Assembly: GCA_012934845.2 (NCBI GenBank) | Contig: WNNJ02002209.1 | Span: 1 to 64,000, forward strand | Length of the DNA: 64,000 nucleotides | Reading direction: 5' to 3' | Source of the DNA: Pomphorhynchus laevis | Lineage: Eukaryota > Acanthocephala > Palaeacanthocephala > Echinorhynchida > Pomphorhynchidae | Part shown: positions 34,835 to 46,964 of the stretch, piece after piece | Position numbering within the stretch: position 1 is the stretch's first letter | How the letters are laid out: every line of letters starts with the position of its first letter | Translations under genes and position numbers: made by a program | Notes under the pieces: generated by a model | Told to the model about the DNA's origin: nothing | The model's input: the letters and a program-made list of their open reading frames with translations, nothing else | The model's database searches: none

Positions 34835-35577
34835 ATTAGACTGACACACCTTTGCAAAATTACCGACTTTTCTGCAATTGTTGCATGTTGCTTTACGAGC
34901 TGGACAAGCACTCCTATGATGTTTTACTAACCCACCGCAAAAGAAACATTTCCAGTGTCTTCAAACAGCAGCAATCGTTTGATCGTCTATTGCTGAATTT
35001 TTTGAATGCTTCTGAGCGAGCTCGATCTTTAATGCCATATTGTAGGCGTCGTCTAGTGAAATACGATGTTGTTCGAGAAGTCGTTGACGGATAAAGTTTG
35101 AGTTAATCCCCATAATGAACACATTTAATAGCGCCTCGTTTCGATGTTGGTCTGCAGTAACATATGCGAATTGGCATTCAGTTGAAATATGTCTTAATTC
35201 CGATAGTTATAGTTCAATTAACTCGCCCTAGCGTTGCTTTCGAAGCCATAACAGATATCGCGCATATATCTTATTCACCGGTTTATCGTATAGCTCTTTT
35301 AGTTTAGCAATACATTGGTCATATGTTTCGTACTCCTTAACCGATTTGTAGACTGCAGGAACGAGCATACTAAACAGTATCGGTTTCTTTTGACTCTCTT
35401 CAGCCTCAACATGTTGCAAAAAGTAAACGAACATGTCATACCAATGTCGCCATGCGTCAGTTGCTCCAGGATCATTCGGTAAAAGAGCGAGCTTGCCAGG
35501 ATGAAGTATCTTAATGAGAAAGTTTTGAATTGGATAAATTGTAAGGAAACTAACTCAAGGAGTTTTATCCAATTCAA
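34835..35577 (-). mobile_element. Ty3/Gypsy fossil, gag part
   Basis: The minus strand encodes a Gag-like segment (PAVYKSVKEYETYDQCIAKL, LYDKPVNKIYARYLL) and two zinc-knuckle-like Cys clusters (KCFFCG...H...C, TCNNCRKVGNFAKVC). The second closely resembles the knuckles at 52185-52300 in the other Gypsy-type element. Broken. Confidence 0.7.
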
Positions 35578-35599
35578 AATCTAAAATCATTAACAAAAG

Positions 35600-36705
35600 C
35601 GTTAACAGCTAATACCATTTAAACATGCAATATTTCACAACACGTTCATTCAGCCTTACATGCATATCTTGCAAACTCTTGGAGCGGATAGTGCTTGCTG
35701 ATTTGCAGACATTCATAAACAGGAAAATAATTATTAATAAGCAACAACATGGTTTCCGTAAACTAAGATCCACTACGACAAACGCGAAAGTCACCGCGAG
35801 ACACAACTGGGCCTCATCGATTGATGATGGAAACGACGTTGACATTGTCTTTTTTGATTTAACGCGAGCGTTTGATCGAATAGACCCTTAAATCCTTATC
35901 GGTCAATTATACGACATTAAAGTAAACACTTGCATTCTCCATTGGATCTCTGACTTCCTATACAATCGCTCATTTATTGTTAAAATAGGAGACTCGCTTT
36001 CATCAAACATTCAATAACACTGCAGTTTCACAAGGTTCAGTCCAGAGACTAACGCTCTTCAATATATACATCAATAGCCTAATACCGCTTATAGCTTTTG
36101 ACTGTATTCTATTTACAGATGATATTAAAATTTGGAGTAATAACGACAACGACGTGCAATCCTACAATTGAACATATCGAACCTGCATCATTGGGCAGGT
36201 GCAATGAATGTGACTATAAACCCAGAGAAATGTGCTTATATGCACATTAGGCGCAGGCGACATATTGCAAACTATGGAGTAGGCTGGAGTAAATAAATGT
36301 GGTCAACTCATTCAAGGATCTGGGCATGATAATAACAGATGACTTGAAAACAAATACCAACTCCGCTGCAGTCGAAACTAAGTGATTACTAATTCTTGCT
36401 ATGTTACGGAGATCTATTCGCAGTGTCGGCATTCCGTCATTTAAACCACATTACGAATCGTTGATAGTGAGTCATGTGTTATATGCATCGCAAGCCATGC
36501 ATCCTCAATCAAAAACTGAATAAACGAATAATGAAAAGGTGCTACACAGAGCAACGCATTTGGTTCCCTCAATAATACGCTTACCGTTTGAAATAAGAAT
36601 AAACTTGCTGGGCTTTACATTAATAGAAAATGATCAGTTAATATCAGATTCAATGATGACATAAAGCGCCGTAAATCATCGCGATCATCCTATGATGGTA
36701 TAAAT
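35600..36705 (+). mobile_element. CR1-like LINE RT fragment, plus strand
   Basis: Contains SLTCISCKLLERIVLADLQT, INKQQHGFRKLRSTTTNAKV, DIVFFDLTRAFDRIDP, then in other frames a decayed VSQGSVQRLTLFNIYINSL box, FTDDIKIWS and the C-terminal region. Orientation and family fit the LINE half at 29579-31227, which suggests one LINE split by the Gypsy insertion, although the segment linking the two is absent. Numerous stops. Confidence 0.65.
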
Positions 36706-36710
36706 GTGGC

Positions 36711-37764
36711 GTGTTCCACTGCGACTACTCGTTCCAAGTATTTGCTTTTCTCTCTTGTTTCATGTTATTCGAACAAACATCTACTAATTTCGACCTGTTT
36801 GAAGGTGCAAATGCGCTGAAAACGCATACGTCTATGATAGTACGCAACGTTCTGTCACCGAAAAGTTCTAAGCATGTTATGTCAAGTTTTGCGTCATTAT
36901 CACGAGTTGTTGCTAGATTTGTGAACACAACATTACGTACGGTAAACAAAACAGGTTCAATCTGGACATTTTGACAAACCTCCGTTAGATTCTGAGATAA
37001 AATATTCCGTATAGCATTATGCCGCATTGACGGCAGTACACCTAGCCTACACGTGAGCGAATGCTCTATGGATGTTGGTTCTCCGCATTGATATGAACTA
37101 TGGGTATTATTCTGTAAAAGGTTGTATCTCGTTGCTAGTAATCCTTGAAATCGATATTATTTAATCTCGTAACAATTTCATTTGTCGGGTATACATAAGT
37201 CAAGAAGACGAACATTTTTTCGAAAACATTTTTCATACTTTACCCGAAACAAGAGCAATATTCGATATTTCAATTTTTCCTCTGCTTTGTTTTGTACTAC
37301 GAGTTTCATTCAGCACCGTAACTTGATGCTGATATAGGTCCGTGCCTAAAATACCATTAAGACAAGGAGCGCATAGCATTTGGGATGAGGAATATTCTGT
37401 ATCTGAACAATTATAATATATGATGCCAATCTCCCATTTCAAAAGGACAATTTATGAAATAACTTTGCGTATGGAATGTATAACACATTTGAGACCAGCA
37501 CGCTGCCCGGCACAGAATTGAGTGGTGCCACACGTTTTGGAGCTTCGGTTGGGCTATGCTGAGAATCGCTTTAGAGATTATCCTCCTAGGTACCTCACCG
37601 ATACCTATTGGATGTACTCCTGGATTTTTATTCAGCGGAATAAGTCTGCTTGCTGTTAGCGCCTTGATGGAAGTTACTGATACGTTACTTGTTGCAAGGA
37701 AAATTACGAACAGTGCCAACGCATCTGTTAAATGACATGATTCATTTCCGAAATCGGTTAGCAT
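36711..37764 (-). mobile_element. RT plus nuclease-like element fragment
   Basis: Right to left: ALALFVIFLATSNVSVTSIK then ALTASRLIPLNKNPGVHPIG and IGEVPRRIISKAIL (37764-37411). From memory this is the N-terminal RT signature of an invertebrate family (A-x-R-L-I-P-L-x-K-x-P-G-x-R-P-I-G-x-G-E-V-x-R-R-I). The core RT is mostly gone. Then MRHNAIRNILSQNLTEVCQN, LDITCLELFGDRTLRT and IIDVCVFSAFAPSN (37027-36725), the C-terminal nuclease-like domain. Having both ends in one orientation within 1 kb ties the nuclease-only fragments at 1409-1831 and 10575-10920 to this RT family. Confidence 0.65.
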
Positions 37765-37849
37765 CTGTAGCTAGGCCCGTGCATCTGTTCCTGACGGCCC
37801 TGCTCCCCTTTTAACTTTAAGAGCACACGCTATTATATGGGTGGAAATG

Positions 37850-38287
37850 AAAGTAAATTAGATAGCTTAGATTGTAGATAAGAAAATTTATTAGGATTTA
37901 TGCTACAATGAATATATGATCGTGAAACAAGTTGGAGGAAAATAGATATGCATTAACTTGCTTGATAACAATACGCTCAAGGAGTTTAGAGAGGGTTAGG
38001 AGAAATGAGATAGGACAGTACGAAGATGGTAGTGAAAGGTTGAGAGATTGCTTTTTTAGGAAAGGACAAACAGTGACGCATTTCCAGTTGAAAGGAAATA
38101 TGCGAATGCGGATAGACAAGTTGAGCAATATGGTTAGGAAGGGTGAGATAGATTAGCAGATATTTTTAAGCAAGTGAGTGGGAATTGGGTCATAAGGAGA
38201 GGTTTTATTAAATAATGACAGAAGAACCAAAGAAACTTCATTAGACGAAACGGGAAGAAGGTGGAATAGCTCTGAGAGGGAAGTATT
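37850..38287 (-). mobile_element. L2-like LINE RT fragment, left of an LTR element
   Basis: Encodes LNLSIRIRIFPFNWKCVTVC, SYCPISFLLTLSKLLERIVI and the preceding linker, colinear with 21440-21830 of the long L2-like copy. It stops at GGGAAGTATT, and the same LINE resumes at 41360 with GTATTTAAAGAAAAGAGAGG, matching the uninterrupted sequence GGGAAGTATTTAAAGAGAAG at 21812. Confidence 0.85.
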
Positions 38288-38542
38288 TGTTACACGAGCA
38301 AAGACAAAATTTAACAATCGACGTTTTTTACTGCTTCAAAACGACGGAACAAAATAAGTTTTTATACATACGGTTATGCTGTCAAATAGCGGTTAATGTT
38401 TCATCAGTAAAGTTAGCGGTTAACGTTTCATCGGTGAATTGACTGCAGCTTTGCATTCGCCAGCATTTGAGAACAATGAATTATGACGAGACATAACAAT
38501 ACCATTAACAACGCATCCAGAAACAATTACATCGATTTAACA
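38288..38542 (-). repeat. 3' LTR of the compact LTR element
   Basis: 255 bp, TGTTACACGAGC...ATCGATTTAACA on the plus strand. Essentially identical to 41105-41359. Confidence 0.95.
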
Positions 38543-41104
38543 CCTCCGCCTGATCTTCCAATCACGAAAATAATTAACCAGTCGAACTTGCGGTAGGAGT
38601 ATTATTATCAGATGGACATCTACGTAAATGCGAAATATGATGTGGAACTCCATCAACATTTATACTTGTGTTACTATTGATTCCAGTGACGTTCCCTTGG
38701 ATCCAGGGTTTATCACACCTACAGACTGCTGGTCGCATAAAAACTTGATCTCCAGTAGAAAATTCCGATACAGATGACGACGACTCTCTATTCTCAATAC
38801 GCTCCCATGGTAGTTTTGATTTATATTTATATATCTGATTGTGCGGAATTGATGAATCACATAAGCCTTCTTTTGGCGAAGAATTATACCAATAAATTGC
38901 CTCCTCAGTGGTAATGTTACTTCTAGCCACGATTCGCTTAATAGTCCGGTGCGATCTTTCGACTATTCCGTTGCCACACGGTCTGTTAGCGCACCTGTAT
39001 ATTATATGTACGCCCCATAATTCACACCAATGAGAAAGGGTTTCCGATCTAAAGGCCCTTGCGTTGTCCATCAATATCTCCGCAGGTGGACCACGTTCAA
39101 AAAATATCGTTTGCAGCGCTCTAGTAATTTCGTTCACCGTGCCTTCTTTCAACTTTTTCCAAATCATGAATCGAGATGGACCACAATCAATGCACGACAA
39201 ATAGAGCGATCCCTTCACATGCACAGTATCGATTGATAACCTTGACCAATTTTTATTCACTCCTAATTGACCTGTGTCCCAACGTATTGGATGAGGATCA
39301 ATTCGCTGACACTGAGTGCAGTTTTTGATATATTCGGCGACATTATGCCTACTAACCACCGAATTCGGATATTTTCGATTTTATTTCTTGAATAGATTTC
39401 CATATATTCTCCTGAACAGGTTCATCCCAATGTCTGCCGGGGAGTCGTTTCAGAAAACTACAGCAAGGTCTCAACCATCCAGCGATGGGATAGTGTCCAA
39501 TTAATTTTCCAGTTAATGAAAACAATTGTCGTCGCGTTGGAAGACTTTCAGGCCAGCCGATTTCTAATACTCGTGACCAATTCAACCCTGTTGGTAGACT
39601 TTGAATTCTTAATCCAAGCACATTTGACTCACGAATATCCACAGGCTGTTTTGCTTCTAATCCGAATTTTGCAAGAAGCTTCAATACGTTGTCATTTGCA
39701 ATTTTAGTATTGTCGACAATGATATCGTCCAAATAACTATCTGTGGACTGAGCTACTAGCATATCCTTGCTGAGGACAAAATGTACAATAGCTTTAAGTA
39801 TTCGCGGTGCAATGTTAAGTCCAAAACCCAATCTCGTAAGTACATATCGCTTGTTTCTATAAACGACCACCTGATACGGCCATAGAGATTCGTCGACATG
39901 AATTTGTAGATATGCGCGCCGAAGATCAATTAATGACAAACGATCTCCCCACCTCCGCCAATTCCTTAGCTTTGAAATACAGACGTCAGAATCTGCAGTA
40001 TGGCTGGATATATACGAGTTAAGTAGTCTGAAATCCATAACTGGACGTACTTTATTTTTGCTTTCTTGAGCAACCGCTAACAATGGAATCACTGCTTCAG
40101 CTTCCCCATTGTATTCTTTAAGCCATCCATTAGTAATCCAGGTCTCAATCTCTGCCTCGTATTGAGATCTTAATGTAGGATTGACATGATATTCAGTTAC
40201 ACTATTATGAATAAATGCCGGTGTGCCAGTTAGCCATTTCCATTTTACCAACCAAAAGTTACCATTGAATTGTGCATGAAAGTCAGCATCATCGATTACA
40301 TTAGCGCTATCAGATGTACTCGAAATTTTTGTCACCGAAGTTTGCATACTAACAGGATAACTCGAAGGAAACTTCACATCTCCGTTATCATTAATAGAAA
40401 CACCTCCAATCTTTTTGATCACATCCATTCCCAACAACATCTGATATGGACCACCAATATCTGAAGATAGGCACGGTATATTCACCGATCTCGTTTCGAT
40501 AGAAATTTCCATTTGTCCGGTTTCATAACATTTCACCGCATTTCCGTTCATCATTGTGACCCACGTGGCGCCATTAACATCCGGGAAAGGATGTTTAAAT
40601 ATATCTGTAACAAGTCGACGCGACACAATACTTCTCGAACAACCAGTATCAACAAGTGCGACCGCAAGACGCCCATTTATTGTCACGTTAATTGTAGGTA
40701 GTGCATCATCAGAGGGACAGGGAAGACCAGCAGCACTTAATACTGTGCCTCCCCATCGATGTTTGCATACCTTTCCAAATCTGCAGCATATGCGTCCAAC
40801 GATTCGCCTTCTTGGTATTCTCGATTATTATATTTCGTAAAGGCATCAAAATCTGTAGTACCAAATGCTCGCAGCAAGGCCGCTTTGAGTTGAGAATAAT
40901 CGGATTTTTGTTCCGCTGACAAATTTCTATAAATCGCATACGCCGGTCCGTCAAAGAATAGAGGAATAAACTTTTCGAGCTTTTTAACAGCTTGCAAGTC
41001 TGCGATCATCTCCGCCCGCTCCAACCATGCTCCAAAATCGCATTCTCCGTTAAACGGTTTAATAAGGTCTCCAAAGCGCACTTTATCCATAAGCCGAAAT
41101 AGCT

Positions 41105-41359
41105 TCTTACACGAGCAAAGACAAAATTTAACAATCGACGTTTTTTACTGCTTCAAAACGACGGAACAAAATAAGTTTTTATACATACGGTTATGCTGTC
41201 AAATAGCGGTTAATGTTTCATCAGTAAAGTTAGCGGTTAACGTTTCATCGGTGAATTGACTGCAGCTTTGCATTCGCCAGCATTTGAGAACAATGAATTA
41301 TGACGAGACATAACAATACCATTAACAACGCATCCAGAAACAATTACATCGATTTAACA
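41105..41359 (-). repeat. 5' LTR of the compact LTR element
   Basis: Same 255-bp sequence as 38288-38542. The Gag-like ATG (41090) starts only about 15 bp inside the LTR boundary, an unusually short leader. No standard tRNA primer site was recognised. Confidence 0.93.
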
Positions 41360-42061
41360 GTATTTAAAGAAAAGAGAGGACACAAGAGGCATACGGATAG
41401 AAGGGAAAGTAAATTAGATAGCTTAAATTGTAGATAAGAAGAAAATTCATCAGGATATATGTTACAAGGTGTAGATGATCGTGAAAGAATTGAGTTTAAG
41501 ATTTTCCAATGAGATTTAGAGTTGGAAGAAGACGAGTTGATTTCGCCAAAAGAAAGTACATTTTGTACGCTTAAGAATGCGATGGGAACGGCGTAGAGAA
41601 AGATAGGAAGCACGGATATTTGGAATGAGTTGAGATAACGTGTAAGAAAGCGATTAAACACCGAAAAGAGTGACGAAGTCGATGTTTAGTAAAACTACAG
41701 TCGGAATCGAGCCAAGGAGCATGGCACTAGGCAGAAGGTTATTGAGGATATTCGTAAGTTCATAATCAAACAGAATGCAGAGATCATCGGGAGAAAGATA
41801 GTTAACTGAAAATGCGATGAGTGAAGAATTGAGTAAGGACGCCCAGAGAATCGGGATATCGAGAAGTTTTCAGGGTCGATTTGGAGTAGCTAATGTTAGA
41901 AGAGAAGGAGGATGGGGACGTGTAAGAGGGACATGGAGACAAGCAAAGCGAGGAAATACCCTTGTAGATTGAGAGTCGACAATTCGTAGAAGAGGCGAAG
42001 AGATCATCGATAATATGAGCAGGAGAATGACAGTAAAGATTACTGCAAAGGAAGGATACAA
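41360..42061 (-). mobile_element. L2-like LINE fragment, right of an LTR element
   Basis: Continues the LINE interrupted at 38287: SNSKSHWKILNSILSRSSTP, CNIYPDEFSSYLQFKLSNLL and the endonuclease-RT linker (RFLTRYLNSF...), colinear with 21815-22500 of the long copy. Its right end near 42060 passes into AT-rich sequence. Confidence 0.8.
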
Positions 42062-42301
42062 AATATAATTCGTTCGAATCTCTATTGTTTACAATAATAT
42101 ATAAAGTGGGTATTTTTAATTACATATCGGCAACTGATTAATAATTAATTTGAATTTTAATTTATCTTTTGATTATCAATTTATATGTTCATTATAGTTT
42201 AAGTGAATAATTCAATATCAACGACTAACAGCGTTTTTTAAAATAATTTTTTGACAAATATTTTTAATAAAATTACAAAATAATTATATTTTCAAATACA
42301 T

Positions 42302-45300
42302 TTAGGTTGACCAATGTGCTAGCCATCTGTTTCTTGGTATAAATCTGTTCAACCAAGGCAATTTATCGAGAATATCCAATAAAATTTGATAAGGGCATGC
42401 GGTTGATGGAGCTATTGTCGACGTGACCGCTACTTCATAATCAATTGCATTCATGTAAAAATGACTAATTGTTAAATTGAGTATACACATCTCGGTAATT
42501 GCTGTCATGTTTGATGATTTTATTGGTTTCTGGAACAAATCAAACTCATCTATCACTGGACATATTTCATCAATTTTAAAATAGTGTTTGCTATTACGTT
42601 TTAAGCTCGATACCTTCTGTTTCGTGTTATTTTTCAGAATACATGTTGTTGAATCTCCGTTCAACAGCATTGAATGAGCTTGCATATTTTGCAAGTGAAT
42701 TGAACAAGGTAGTTCTAGAATATCTTGTAAATTATACTTTAGAAAATGATTTCTACGTTTTAGCCACAACGAGTATCGAAGCAATGGGTCAACGTTTTTA
42801 AGTTTAGTATTTCTTAATGAAATTTTAAGTTCTTTCCTTTTCTTGTTAGTTTTTATGTCAATACAGAATGAATTGCAATGTATAACTGATAACGGATTAT
42901 TATCTAAATTTATGTTAGTAATAGACGGTAGATTGTAAAACTGTCCCTCTGCTAATTTAATTATCTTATTAGCTGATAAATCAAGGTGCGTAAGGTGTCG
43001 AATATTCAAGATTGGAAGATCAACGATGTCATTTTTGGAAAGGTCGAAAAAACTAAGGTTTGTTTGCTTAGCAACGTCATCAGTCATCATGTATATATGA
43101 GAATTACTTAATGCTAATGCTTTCAAATACTTCATTTCGCTAAACGGATCCCCACATGCGTTAGAGAGTTTAAAATTACCTTTGTCAATTAACGGATTCT
43201 CCGTATTCGTCAAAACTTGGAATATTGATTAGTTGCAGTTTCAAATAGATTTTTAACTTAACATTTTTGTTGTTCAATTTGAATTTATTCATTAAAAATA
43301 TAATTCATATTTAAGATTGATATTAATAATATTATCTTAATATTATAATATAAGTATAATATTATTATATTAAATATTATTAATATTTATTATTTCAATA
43401 TTAATACTATAAATACAAGAATTAAATATAACGCAAATTCGGTCTTCGAAGAGTGAATTGGCAAAATTGGAGATGGAACGTATTATGTCAACGCTGTCTG
43501 ATGATGAGGTGTGTGCTCATAATTATATATCGTTTAAAGGAGCGTCATCGTGGCTTAATGTACGATTATTAACCTAAGTACGTTTGCTGTGACAGAAAAT
43601 AAGCATCGCCCTAGTCAGAAATATTTCGGCTCCGGAAAAGTATTCAAACTAATTTCACATTTTCTGACAATTTCAAAATTATAAAGTTATGTATGGGCCC
43701 ATTTGAGGGAACCCCTTTTTCTTTAAATTGTTGATAATAAATTATTATATTAAAAAAATATTAATACTATTAATATTATAATAATATTGTTATAATATTG
43801 TTTTGTCTTTCGTGGTTTCAACCAGCGGTGATCTTTGAAAGTCTAGGTCAATAATTCTAAATGCTTAGCGGATAACATGGAAGGAAAATGAAATATCAAC
43901 TATGCCGAAGCCGTAACTAAATTACGAACAACAGTTAGTATTCTTTCAGCTCGTGCGGTTTAAGCAAGCTGCCGTGTAACTAGATTAGATATATATTCTG
44001 TCTAGATGGGCAAGAACACAGACATGTAATGGTGATGAAAATATTCAATCCACTTGCAGGAACCATAACAAAATTAAAAATAAATATTTATATTTAAAAA
44101 TGATTTAGAAAAAATCTATTTTGTTTTAAATTAAAAAAAACATATTATCATAAAATTTAATAATTATAAAATCAAGGAATATTTGTTTTGTTAATATGCG
44201 AATATAGTTCCTTTTTACTTAATTGTATATCCTGAAGGAGTCGTATATACGCTTATGAATTGTATTTAATGTGATTATTAATTTAATAATTTTTTAAGAA
44301 TATTGGTTCATGAAGATGTACTTAACTGTTTACAATAGAAATCGTATTAAAATTGTATTAAATATTGTATTTAAATCATATAATCGATATTTCAAGTATA
44401 GTATGCATGTTATTAAAAGAGTGAAATAGCAAAAATTGCCATAAAACTTCAGATTTCATATAAAATATAATAAAAAATCTATTTTAAAATCTATTTATTT
44501 CAATATTAAGATAGTGTTATGCTTATATTTCTTCCTGATATAGACATCAGTCATTTTTTAAATATGTTTTTGAAATGTTTTTTTTTAAACATTTCTAATG
44601 TTTTAGAAATAAAAACATTAGAAAAATGTAGTGGAGTATATATTTAGACAAGTAAAAGGTGTTCCAATGGGTGGTAATAGTAGCCCAATTATAGCTGACT
44701 TGTTTTTAAGCTTTATAGAATATGAATTTGTTCATAACTGTTTAAAAAATAAATCTAAACAATATAAATATATGAAATATATGTTTCGATACATTGATGA
44801 TATATGTGTATTTAATTCTAATAATTTTTATTCAATTAGTGAGCACATTTATCCAGAAAGCCTTATTCTTAACAAAACCAATATTAATGATAAAGAAGGT
44901 GTATATCTAGATATGAACATTAAATTAACATTAACTAAAACTACTATTAATTTATATCGTAAAGATGACATATTTAAATTTACAAGAAACATATTTTTGC
45001 ATGAGCATTCATGCATACCATATAATATAAAATATAATATATTAAATAATGAAATTTTAAGAATTGCAACAATATGTAATGATATTGGCTTTCTTCAAAA
45101 TCATTTAAATAATTTAATAGATGCATATTTTAAACTGGGTTACTATGAAAATACCATCAAACAGAAAATAGTAACATATATAAATCAACACAATAATATT
45201 AAAAATAAATTTAAACTCTTAAGTGGCACATTTTTATGGATGGATAATAAATAATATATTTTGTATTAGAATAGGATACTAGATAGTTATTTCAGATGAA

Positions 45301-46964
45301 ATACATCATTAGCATGTATTCTGCCCCGCTGCCATGTTGGGTAGAGGAGTTAGGGGCCGAAACCTGATAGCATAGCAGTTCCTTACATGTAATTATTTTT
45401 TCATGAGTATTCATGTATAGCATATAATATAAAATATAATACAACTAAATCTAAACAATATAAATATATGAAATATATGTTTCGATATATTGATGATATA
45501 TGTGTATTTAACTCTAATAATTTTTATTCAATTAGTGAAGAAATTTATCCAAGTAGCCTTATTCTTAATAAAACCAATATTAATGATAACGTTTGTATAT
45601 CTAGATATAAACGTTAAATTAATTTCAATTGAAATTATTAATTTATTTCGTAAAGATGACATAAATTTACAAACATATTTTTGCATGAGCAGTCATGCAT
45701 ACCATATAATATAATACATTAAATAATGAAATTTTAAGAATTGCAACAATTTGTAACGATATTGACTTTCTTCAACTCATTTAAATAATTTAATAGATGC
45801 TTATTTTAAACTAGGTTACTATAAAAATAACATCAAATAGAAAATAGTAAAAAAAAATAACAAAAAATAGTTTTATATATAAATCAACACAATAATATTA
45901 AAAATAAATTTAAACTATTAAGAGGAAAATTTTTATTGATGGATAATAAATAATATACTTTATATTAATATATAATACTAGAAAATCAAATTTCATCTGA
46001 GGAAATACGTCATTATCACGCGTTTGGCCCCGCTGCTATGTTGGGTCGAGGAATAAGGGCTGAAACCTGATAGCATAGCAGTTCCTCCTGATGACCTCTA
46101 ATCCTTATTAGTATACATTGTCTGTTATTTATTAGTCAATTCATTGAATTAATATTAAATATAATATAAATAATATCCATTATTTATAAAACAAGCAGAA
46201 TGTCCGCTTTGCTTTGCTCAACTGAAATTAAACAGATGGTAATTTTAAAAACTCTGACTTATGTGGGTAAAATAATTGTCAGACAGATCAAGTTCCTCAA
46301 TATTTACAGTCAGTAATTTCATCAGTGTGTATAACGAGGCATCGTTAATTTTTAGTTTCGACAGATCTGCCTTTCTAATACTTGGCAATAACACATTATT
46401 CAGGCTAATAAACCCGCTTTGCATATTAGTCATTTTAATGTAAATCAATTTTATAACTGGTGGAAGGAATGAAAACATATCCCTGATTTTGTTGTAGGAT
46501 AGATCAATAGCTCTTATGTAAGCGCTGTCGTTAAATGAATTTCCTAATACTGTGTCAATTATATTGTCAGATAAATGGTAAAATTCAATCGATATAAACG
46601 GCCCGTACCAAACCGCTTCCAAAGTTCGAATTAAGTTATGTCGGAAATCCACAATCCAGTGGTAATGAAAATGTACACCTTCAATTTGTGTCATTATTGG
46701 TCCAGCCGGTTTCTTTCCAGTATAGTAAGAACAATTCAGTGTCCGGCTCCCCTTCATTTTGTAATTTGGTAAACTTTTCATCGACTTAGGGATATTACCA
46801 ATTTCTTCGTGACGCATTAATCTTTTGTCACAGGTGCAGATTCCGGGTGTTTTGTAGTCCGGGCATTCTTTAGTGTAAAAGTACCCATATGTGCTGGTTA
46901 AAGCATATATAACATTTAATTGCTGATGTAGAAAATAAATCAACACTATGTGCCAATGTATCAT
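42302..46964 (-). CDS. secreted leucine-rich-repeat protein, Toll-ectodomain-like, two exons
   Basis: Exon 1 is 46964-46259 and exon 2 is 43215-42302. The chosen ATG starts MIHWHIVLIYFLHQQLNVIYA, a plausible signal peptide; the frame is open further upstream. Mature part: a Cys cluster (ECPDYKTPGICTCDKR) like an LRRNT cap, then LRRs: FISIEFYHLSDNIIDTV, AIDLSYNKIRDM, IEELDLSDNYFTHI in exon 1; LKALALSNSHIYMM, NLSFFDLSKNDIVDLP, LTHLDLSANKIIKL, ITNINLDNNPLSVI in exon 2. The C-terminal 200 residues are not repeat-like and end RNRWLAHWST. The donor (GTCAGA) is weak but the acceptor (CTAAT...TTCCAAG) and phases fit (1+2), giving about 539 residues. No transmembrane helix or TIR domain is visible, unlike Toll receptors. 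Similar free Toll-like LRR proteins are, from memory, reported in aphid-parasitoid venom; that link is inference. Confidence 0.68.
43240..44600. other. AT-rich intronic sequence, no gene seen
   Basis: Part of the 3-kb intron of the LRR gene. Contains TAATATTAT simple sequence (about 43320-43410, 43740-43800). A less AT-rich patch at 43440-43640 shows no clear coding frame. Confidence 0.45.
44625..45400 (+). mobile_element. Penelope-like retroelement copy in the LRR-gene intron
   Basis: A 207-codon open frame (44631-45254) with IFRQVKGVPMGGNSSPIIAD, MFRYIDDICVFN and the FKFTRNIFLHEH region, nearly identical to 14401-15010. 5'-truncated. The tail CTGCCATGTTGGGTAGAGGA ... CCGAAACCTGATAGCATAGC AG ends it at about 45395. 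It lies antisense to the host LRR gene. Confidence 0.8.
45405..46115 (+). mobile_element. second, degenerate Penelope-like copy in the same intron
   Basis: Tandem to the previous copy and more decayed: MFRYIDDICVFN region at about 45475, NIYLFRK-like and HLNNLID regions, then the shared tail (about 46030-46110) with CTGCTATGTTGGGT ... GAAACCTGATAGCATAGCAG. Ends about 130 bp before exon 1 of the LRR gene. Confidence 0.75.

Larger units (their letters stand above)
38288..41359 (-). mobile_element. young compact LTR retrotransposon (Gypsy/Pao-type pol), 3.1 kb
   Basis: Flanked by 255-bp LTRs (38288-38542 and 41105-41359) that start TG and end CA on the outer sides and differ by about one base, so insertion is very recent. 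GTATT is duplicated on both sides (38283-38287 and 41360-41364). A purine-rich tract (minus strand AGGCGGAGG) adjoins the 3' LTR at 38543. Parts on the minus strand: short Gag-like frame (41090-40737), then a Pol frame (40686-39352) with protease VALVDTGCSRSIV, RT words VRPVMDFRLLNSYISSHTAD, LSLIDLRRAYLQIHVDE, RLGFGLNIAPRI and YLDDIIVD, and an integrase frame (39359-38574) with zinc-binding NCTQCQRID, LSIDTVHVKG, EILMDNARAFRSE and NGIVERSHRTIKR. At 3.1 kb it is shorter than relatives usually are, so it is probably incomplete. Confidence 0.85.

Noticed and set aside
46030-46110. Hammerhead ribozyme in the Penelope-like tail (CTGATGA and GAAA are both present)
   Set aside because: The GAAAC and CTGATGA boxes are in the wrong order and too close for any of the three hammerhead topologies, and CTGATGA is absent from other copies of the tail.
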